In this document: one piece after another, positions 59,084 to 64,000 of the stretch
Numbering within the stretch: position 1 is the stretch's first letter
Layout: each line of letters starts with the position of its first letter
Source of the DNA: Candidatus Saccharicenans sp.
Lineage (GTDB): Bacteria; Acidobacteriota; Aminicenantia; Aminicenantales; Saccharicenantaceae
NCBI GenBank assembly: GCA_017992175.1
Contig: JAGOPD010000008.1
Span: 1-64,000 of the forward strand
Reading direction: 5' to 3'
DNA: 64,000 nucleotides
The notes under the pieces: generated by a model
What the model was told of the DNA's origin: nothing
Seen by the model: only the letters and a program-made list of their open reading frames with translations
The model's database searches: none
Position numbers and translations under genes: made by a program

Positions 59084-60694
59084 GTGACCAAAGGCGAAAT
59101 TGACGGGTTGCTTCAGGCCGAAGAAAATGAAGCCAAGCGCCTGGCCGAAAAATATCATGTTAATTACCTTGACCTGGGGAGTTTTGAACTGAACCGGGAG
59201 CTGGTTCAATCTTTTCCAGTTGATTTTTTGTATCACTATAATTTTGTGCCTCTGGAGGATGATGGCCGGGTGTTAAAGATAGCCATGGCCGATCCCTCCG
59301 ACCTGGCAGCCATTGACAGCATTGAGACTTTTTTCAGCCGGAAGGCGGAGGTTTATGCCGCCAGCCTGAGAGCTGTCCAGGAAGCTCTGCGGCGCAGCGA
59401 GACGGCTTCTCAGGTTCTCAAAGAAGCGACGGAGGGCTTTATTCACCAGGTAGTGGAAAAGGAGAGCGGTGAAGAAGAGGACGTTATTACCATTGAGAAA
59501 CTCACCGAACAGGATGGCTCGATTATCAAACTGGTCAATACTATCATTTTTACCGCTGTTCAAAAAAGAGCCAGTGATATCCATATCGAATCGAAAGAAA
59601 ACGTCGTCCGGATAAAGTTCAGAATTGACGGTGTGTTGACTGAAGCCATGGAACCTATTGACCGGCGATTTCAATCGCTGATTATTTCCAGGATAAAAAT
59701 TATGTCTGACCTGGACATTTCCGAGCGGCGGGTGCCTCAGGATGGCCGGTTCAGGCTCAAAATTAAGGATAAAACGATTGATTTCCGGGTTTCTATTATG
59801 CCCTGTATTTATGGCGAAGATGCCGTCATCAGAATCCTCGATAAGGAAATGATTACCGAGGCTTTTGCCGAGTTGAGGCTTGATTTGCTTGGCTTTTCTG
59901 ACGAAATTCTAAGAAAATTCAGGCGGTATATCGTCCAGCCTTATGGGATGATCCTGGTCACCGGCCCGACCGGCAGCGGGAAAACCACCACTCTCTATGC
60001 AGCTTTAACCGAAATCAAATCGCCTGAAGATAAGATCGTCACCATTGAAGATCCAGTTGAATATCAAATTGAGGGTATCACTCAGATTCAGGTCAATGAG
60101 AAGAAAGGCCTGACTTTCGAGCGCGGCTTAAGATCAATTCTCCGCCATGACCCGGACAAAATCATGGTTGGCGAAATTCGCGACCCGGAAACGGCTCAGA
60201 TTGCTATTCAGTCAGCCCTGACCGGGCATCTGGTCTTTACCACTGTTCACGCCAATAATGTTTTTGATGTCATTGGCCGGTTCTTACATATGCATGTTGA
60301 TCCCTATAGCTTTATTTCGTCTCTTAACTGCATTCTGGCTCAACGGCTGGTCCGGGTTTTATGTCCCAGGTGCAAGGCTCCTGTTCAGTATGATGATTTA
60401 ACACTGGAGCTCTCCGGCCTGTCACCTGAAAAATACAGACACCAGGTCTTTTATGAGCCCCGGGGCTGTCCGGAATGCCACCAGACCGGCTACCGGGGAA
60501 GAACGGCCATTGCCGAATTGCTGGAACTGTCGGACGAAATCCGGGAAATGATCCTGGCCCGGAAACCGCTGTCTGAAGTGAAGAAACTGGCTGAGTCAGA
60601 AGGTATGGTTCCTATCCGCCATTCAGGGCTGGAGAAGCTTTTTTCTGGTGTGACCGGCCTGAAGGATTTGAATAAGGTGACCTTTGTTGAGTAA
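59084..60694 (+). CDS. gspE: Type II secretion/pilus assembly ATPase E
   Basis: A 536-residue GspE/PilB ATPase starting at GTG 59084 behind AAAAGGAGAG. N-terminal MshEN-like domain (~1-110), N2 domain, Walker A GPTGSGKTTT, Asp box, Walker B and His box (AQIAIQSALTGHLVFTTVHANN), and the four-Cys zinc site CPRC...CPEC (two CxxC pairs). It powers pseudopilus assembly or pilus extension. Confidence 0.95.
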   Translation: MTKGEIDGLLQAEENEAKRLAEKYHVNYLDLGSFELNRELVQSFPVDFLYHYNFVPLEDDGRVLKIAMADPSDLAAIDSIETFFSRKAEVYAASLRAVQEALRRSETASQVLKEATEGFIHQVVEKESGEEEDVITIEKLTEQDGSIIKLVNTIIFTAVQKRASDIHIESKENVVRIKFRIDGVLTEAMEPIDRRFQSLIISRIKIMSDLDISERRVPQDGRFRLKIKDKTIDFRVSIMPCIYGEDAVIRILDKEMITEAFAELRLDLLGFSDEILRKFRRYIVQPYGMILVTGPTGSGKTTTLYAALTEIKSPEDKIVTIEDPVEYQIEGITQIQVNEKKGLTFERGLRSILRHDPDKIMVGEIRDPETAQIAIQSALTGHLVFTTVHANNVFDVIGRFLHMHVDPYSFISSLNCILAQRLVRVLCPRCKAPVQYDDLTLELSGLSPEKYRHQVFYEPRGCPECHQTGYRGRTAIAELLELSDEIREMILARKPLSEVKKLAESEGMVPIRHSGLEKLFSGVTGLKDLNKVTFVE

Positions 60695-60697
60695 AAA

Positions 60698-61585
60698 ATG
60701 AGCATTTTTAGCCGCTGGCAAAAATTTTTCTTCGAAGCCCCGGCCCCTTCGGCTGTTTTCCAGCTTTCCCCGTCATTTTTTGCCTGCTTCCGTCCGGGAA
60801 CCACAGCCAGGGAAAGTGAAAAATCATATTTCGAGTCTCGCCTGCCTGAAGGAGTGATTGAAGCCAACTGGTTACAACCGAATATCAAACAACCGGCAGT
60901 AATTGAAGAGCTTATTGATCAGGCCCTGAAGCAGCTGAAACCGGCTGGGAATTCAATTTCAATAGTTTTACCGGAAATAAGTGCCAGGGCTTTAATTTTT
61001 TCTGTGGAAAATGGCTCGTTGTCTGGGAATGACCTGACAAAATTTATTGAGTGGCGTCTGGAAAAAGCTCTGGCTCAACCCTTAGCCGGTCTTCGTTATT
61101 CCTATCAAACATTTGATTCCCAGGACGGGAAGAAAGTTTTGGCGGTTTGTTCCGGGCTGGCTGTCATTAGAGATTATGAAGAAATTTTCCGCCGGAAGAA
61201 ACTGCAGCCCGGCAAGGTGACTATTCCTTCTATTTCACTTCTGAGTTTGCTGAATGGGAAAGAAGCCGCGGATTATCTTATGATCGATGCTGACTATGAT
61301 TATCTCAGTCTGGTGGGGGTAGCCGGTCAGGTGTTGTCTATTTATCGCCAGAAGCCCCTCTGGCCGGAAGCGGCCTTACTGGATAGCCAGATTCTTAATG
61401 AGGTTGAAAATACTATTCAATTTATTGAGAGTAAAAATAAAAGAAAACCACAGGTAATTTTTCTCAGATCGGGCTTACCTGAAACAACCAGCTTAATCGG
61501 GACCATTGAACAGGCTACCGGGGTTGAAATTGCCGAATTATATCCTGAGTATCCCAGGTTGGCGCCGCTCCTTGGGGGACAGTAA
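60698..61585 (+). CDS. PilM/GspL-like actin-fold assembly protein
   Basis: A 295-residue protein with an actin-like (FtsA/PilM) fold: LPSFFAC-like start, SIVLPEISARALIF, IEWRLEKALAQPLAGLRYSYQ, VIFLRSGL. It has no transmembrane helix, so it is the cytoplasmic half of a split GspL. Overlaps the next gene by one base (TAATG). Confidence 0.75.
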   Translation: MSIFSRWQKFFFEAPAPSAVFQLSPSFFACFRPGTTARESEKSYFESRLPEGVIEANWLQPNIKQPAVIEELIDQALKQLKPAGNSISIVLPEISARALIFSVENGSLSGNDLTKFIEWRLEKALAQPLAGLRYSYQTFDSQDGKKVLAVCSGLAVIRDYEEIFRRKKLQPGKVTIPSISLLSLLNGKEAADYLMIDADYDYLSLVGVAGQVLSIYRQKPLWPEAALLDSQILNEVENTIQFIESKNKRKPQVIFLRSGLPETTSLIGTIEQATGVEIAELYPEYPRLAPLLGGQ

Positions 61586-62160
61586 TGCTGGCTAAAGAAA
61601 ATCAGGCCGGCTGGGATCTTATTATTAATCTGGCCAGCCAGCCCCGCCGGAATTTAAGGGCTTTCCGGTTTCTGAGTGTTGGAGGGGGAGTGCTGACCGG
61701 GATCTTATTGATTTTATTGATCCTGTTAAATATTAAGAATTTTTCCCTTGACCGGGTAGTGGAGGCCAGCTACCAGCGCCTGGCTGATGAAAAGTCAGTT
61801 ATCTCTTCTCAACACAATCAGCTGACCCGGGAAACGGATAATCTAAAAAAGCAGCTGAAAACAGCAGTGGATGAAGTCAATACTTTGCTGGCCAGGAAAT
61901 CTTTTTCCTGGACCATCTTTTTTGATAACCTGGAACAGGCTTTGCCGGCCGGTGCCTATCTGATCAATTTAAATCCGAGCCGGAATGAAGCTGGTTTTGA
62001 ATTTAGAATAAAAGCCGGGCTGTCCTCCAGAGCTGATCTGAGCCAGCTCATCAAAAATCTTGATAGCCGGGGATTCAGCCAGATCAGAGTTTTGAGCGAG
62101 AGCCTCGGGTCGGGGCAATTTCAGGTTGAAATGGATTTTCAATATGCCGAGACTAAGTGA
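61585..62160 (+). CDS. PilN/GspL-C-terminal-like single-pass protein
   Basis: A 191-residue protein: one membrane helix (~35-55), coiled coil (~60-105) and a ferredoxin-like periplasmic domain (LEQALPAGAYLINLNPSRNEAGFEFRIKA). Typical of PilN. Pairs with PilM upstream; gene overlap with the next ORF is 17 bp. Confidence 0.8.
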   Translation: MLAKENQAGWDLIINLASQPRRNLRAFRFLSVGGGVLTGILLILLILLNIKNFSLDRVVEASYQRLADEKSVISSQHNQLTRETDNLKKQLKTAVDEVNTLLARKSFSWTIFFDNLEQALPAGAYLINLNPSRNEAGFEFRIKAGLSSRADLSQLIKNLDSRGFSQIRVLSESLGSGQFQVEMDFQYAETK

Positions 62161-62707
62161 ACAGTTAACTGCCAAGGAAAGGAAGTCCCTCAAGAGGATT
62201 GGCCTGACCGGTTTAGTGTTGTTCGGCTTATTGATCATAACCCTTTTCTTCTGGGCCAGAAGGCTGGACGGACTGAGAGAACAGGCCCTGACTCTTCAGT
62301 CAGAAGTGGATAAGCTGGCAGCCAGAACAGAGGAAACACTGGCTGAATTGAAATCCTGGCAGGAGACGCAAACCGACCTGGCTGAACTTAAAAAAACCTG
62401 GTTTTATGCCGGACAGGGGGGAATGGATACCTTTCGTCAGGATTTGACCCAGCTTTTTCAAAAAGCAGGTAGGCCTGTGCCGGCTATAAGCTATCAATAT
62501 GAGGAAGATCAAAAAAAGGAATTCCGCCGGCTACAGGCTTCTTTCGGGCTGTCGCTTTCTTACCCCATGTTAAAGAAATTTTTGTATCAACTGGAGAGCT
62601 GGCCGAGAATCTGGCTGCTTGACCAGATCAATTTTCAGAAAATAGATAACCTGTCAGGATTGGTTGATTTAAGGCTGACCGTGGCGGGGTATTATTATGA
62701 AAAATAA
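62144..62707 (+). CDS. PilO/GspM-like single-pass protein
   Basis: About 187 residues from ATG 62144; the 62126 start inside the previous gene is less likely. A helix at ~22-40 (GLVLFGLLIITLFFWA), coiled coil and a periplasmic ferredoxin-like domain (LQASFGLSLSYPMLKKFLYQLESWPRIW), as in PilO. It partners PilN. Confidence 0.8.
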   Translation: MPRLSEQLTAKERKSLKRIGLTGLVLFGLLIITLFFWARRLDGLREQALTLQSEVDKLAARTEETLAELKSWQETQTDLAELKKTWFYAGQGGMDTFRQDLTQLFQKAGRPVPAISYQYEEDQKKEFRRLQASFGLSLSYPMLKKFLYQLESWPRIWLLDQINFQKIDNLSGLVDLRLTVAGYYYEK

Positions 62708-63314
62708 AGCTGATGGCGGCAGGCTGAAGGTAGTGAGGCCCTGGCGGCTTAAGCTCGCAGTGCTGATTTCTATTGGTCTAAGCATTCTGATCATAATGTC
62801 CTGTTCAGGCTCAGCCGGGCAGTCAGGTCAGAAGCAGGAAAGTCAGGAGCCTGCCCGGGCAGAAAAGGCGGCGGCTAAAGAAGCCTCTTCGCTGGTCAAA
62901 AAAAATCAATTGCCCCAATTAAGTCCGGCCTTGTCTGTAGCCAGAAGAGATCTTTTTCGCCCCTCCTCGCTTAATGCTGCCCAGGACAGATCGGCCATCG
63001 AGGGAGGAGAGATGGCCGGAGAAGAGGTTATGGATAAAAGGCCAGAGTTTCAAATATCAGATAATGAGCTTCTGGCCGGACAACAAAATACTTCGCTTCT
63101 CGAAAGCTTAAATTTTATTTATAGCGGCCTTATTTTTTCCGGGCAGAAGGCTCTGGCCCTGATTTTGATTGATGGCCAGGCCTTGGCTCTGGCTGAGGGA
63201 GAAGAAATTATTCCAGGCCTCAAACTGGTTAAAATCACTCCCGGGGAGATATTGATTAAGGACAGCCAGGGCAACTCCAGGAAGATTAAGGTAAAGGAGA
63301 ACACCGATGACTAA
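62697..63314 (+). CDS. PilP/GspC-like periplasmic protein
   Basis: A 205-residue protein with an N-terminal membrane segment near residue 19-36 and a possible lipobox IIMSCS. The low-complexity linker leads to a small beta domain (~140-205; LNFIYSGLIFSGQKALALILIDGQALALAEGEEIIPGLKLVKITPGEILIKDSQGN), the homology region that docks on the secretin. It overlaps pilO-like by 11 bp and the next gene by 8 bp. Confidence 0.8.
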   Translation: MKNKADGGRLKVVRPWRLKLAVLISIGLSILIIMSCSGSAGQSGQKQESQEPARAEKAAAKEASSLVKKNQLPQLSPALSVARRDLFRPSSLNAAQDRSAIEGGEMAGEEVMDKRPEFQISDNELLAGQQNTSLLESLNFIYSGLIFSGQKALALILIDGQALALAEGEEIIPGLKLVKITPGEILIKDSQGNSRKIKVKENTDD

Positions 63315-64000
63315 AATCAGACCGGGAAAAATCAGCTGGCTTTTTCTTGGTTTCTTAATCATAAATATCCTGGGCTGTTCTACTTTTACCCAGTCCTATA
63401 AGCTCGGTTATCAGGCCGAGATCAATAAGAATTATGATGAGGCCATTAAATACTATGAGCAGGCGATGCTGGAAAATCCTAAAGAGTCAGTTTACCGGCT
63501 GGCTCTCTTCCGGACGAAGGCAGTGGCGGCGCTGGATGCGGCTGAAAAAGCCAGGCGCCTGGCGGCGGGAGGAATGAAGGATGAGGCCCTTAATCAATAT
63601 AAAAAGGCTCTGTTTTATGATCCAACCAACAGGATGATTCTGGCTGAGTATAAAGAATTGGCCGGTGTCAAGCCAGCCGTTGAAGTCAAGCCCAAAGAAC
63701 TGGTGATTGAAGCTCCAGTAAAATTAAAATACCCGCCTGAATTATTGAAACTGAAATTTACCGATGCTTCTTTGCGGGCGATTTTCCAGGCTCTGGGCAA
63801 GTTCAGCGGGATCAACTTTTTGTTTGACGAGCAGTTTCGTGATCTGCCTGTTTCGATTGATCTGACTGATCTGACAGTCGAACAGGCTATTAACTCACTC
63901 TGCCTGACCGGGCGGGCTTTCTACCGGATAATTGATGAACGGACAGCCATTATTATTCCAGATAATGCGCAAAAGCGAAATCAATACGAGGTCAATGCTA
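63307..64000 (+). CDS. Secretin (GspD/PilQ-like) with N-terminal TPR, 3' truncated by window end
   Basis: The frame starts at ATG 63307 and is open to the last base (231 residues seen). Lipobox at NILGCS (~21-26) marks a lipoprotein. Residues ~30-125 are TPR-like (YDEAIKYYEQAMLENPKESV, ALNQYKKALFYDPTNRMILAEY). From ~145 comes the secretin N0/STN-like domain (LKLKFTDASLRAIFQALGKFSGINFLFDEQF...VSIDLTDLTVEQAINSLCLTGRAFYRI). The channel domain lies beyond the window. It forms the outer-membrane pore of the system. Confidence 0.85.
   Translation, partial: MTKIRPGKISWLFLGFLIINILGCSTFTQSYKLGYQAEINKNYDEAIKYYEQAMLENPKESVYRLALFRTKAVAALDAAEKARRLAAGGMKDEALNQYKKALFYDPTNRMILAEYKELAGVKPAVEVKPKELVIEAPVKLKYPPELLKLKFTDASLRAIFQALGKFSGINFLFDEQFRDLPVSIDLTDLTVEQAINSLCLTGRAFYRIIDERTAIIIPDNAQKRNQYEVNA

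Noticed and set aside
1-64000. tRNA, rRNA, CRISPR or prophage features
   Set aside because: Intergenic regions were read on both strands and no cloverleaf, rRNA block, regularly spaced repeats or phage structural genes were found.

Overview
This 64 kb window is a gene-dense stretch of chromosome from a Gram-negative, probably anaerobic, protein- and sugar-using bacterium. Evidence for an outer membrane: a TonB-dependent receptor, an LpxR-type lipid A deacylase, a secretin, two predicted outer-membrane barrels and PpiD. Gene content points to the Acidobacteriota/Aminicenantes neighbourhood: TonB-like proteins with signal peptides, a TPR-fused secretin, a PDZ-sensor histidine kinase, many peptide transporters and peptidases, and a ferredoxin-fused EtfA. 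That placement is inference; no rRNA or marker phylogeny is available here. I found no tRNA, rRNA, CRISPR array, prophage or intact transposase.

Layout. 0-5.2 kb: the end of a rhomboid protease with a cytoplasmic helical-repeat tail, a GH28-fold enzyme, and a tandem pair of outer-membrane paralogues bracketed by two direct copies of a 55-bp repeat. 5.4-12.4 kb: a sigma-54 activator, a zinc-ribbon protein, an NhaC antiporter, an isoaspartyl dipeptidase, and an ECF sigma/anti-sigma/TonB-like cassette. 12.6-24.4 kb: a TPR lipoprotein, a PlsC-like acyltransferase, a POT peptide transporter, LpxR, an APC permease, an RNA methyltransferase, a MalY/PatB C-S lyase and EtfB/EtfA. 24.6-32.8 kb is the accessory region: a large unrecognised toroid-type protein, then a minus-strand block with two related tiny secreted cysteine peptides, a double sulfite-oxidase-fold protein, a TonB receptor, a thioredoxin-fold protein and a six-bladed propeller. 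33-46 kb: an M29 peptidase, an OPT transporter, and housekeeping operons (ispH-S1-HU/IHF-HIT-ppiD; M50-trpS-scpA-scpB; glnA with a divergent Lrp gene). 46.7-57.6 kb: speH, a secreted M1 peptidase, a sigma-54 two-component pair, an ARPP-1/DUF6569 protein and an XRE/degenerate-M78 regulator. 57.8-64 kb: the start of a type II secretion/type IV pilus operon (F, E, M/L, N, M/O, P/C, secretin), cut by the window end.

How it fits together. Peptide and amino-acid use is the main theme (IadA, POT, OPT, APC, M29, M1, MalY, glnA/Lrp). The best candidate for something undescribed is a sigma-54 regulon. Three near-perfect -24/-12 promoters sit ahead of the two tiny cysteine peptides and the M1 peptidase. 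The two peptide genes share the same promoter, the same 27-bp promoter-to-start distance, the same leader and start, and a C-x20-C core. One of them leads an operon with a beta-propeller protein and a CxxC thioredoxin-fold protein, separated from them by a strong hairpin. Two sigma-54 activators, one with its PDZ-sensor kinase, lie in the same window.
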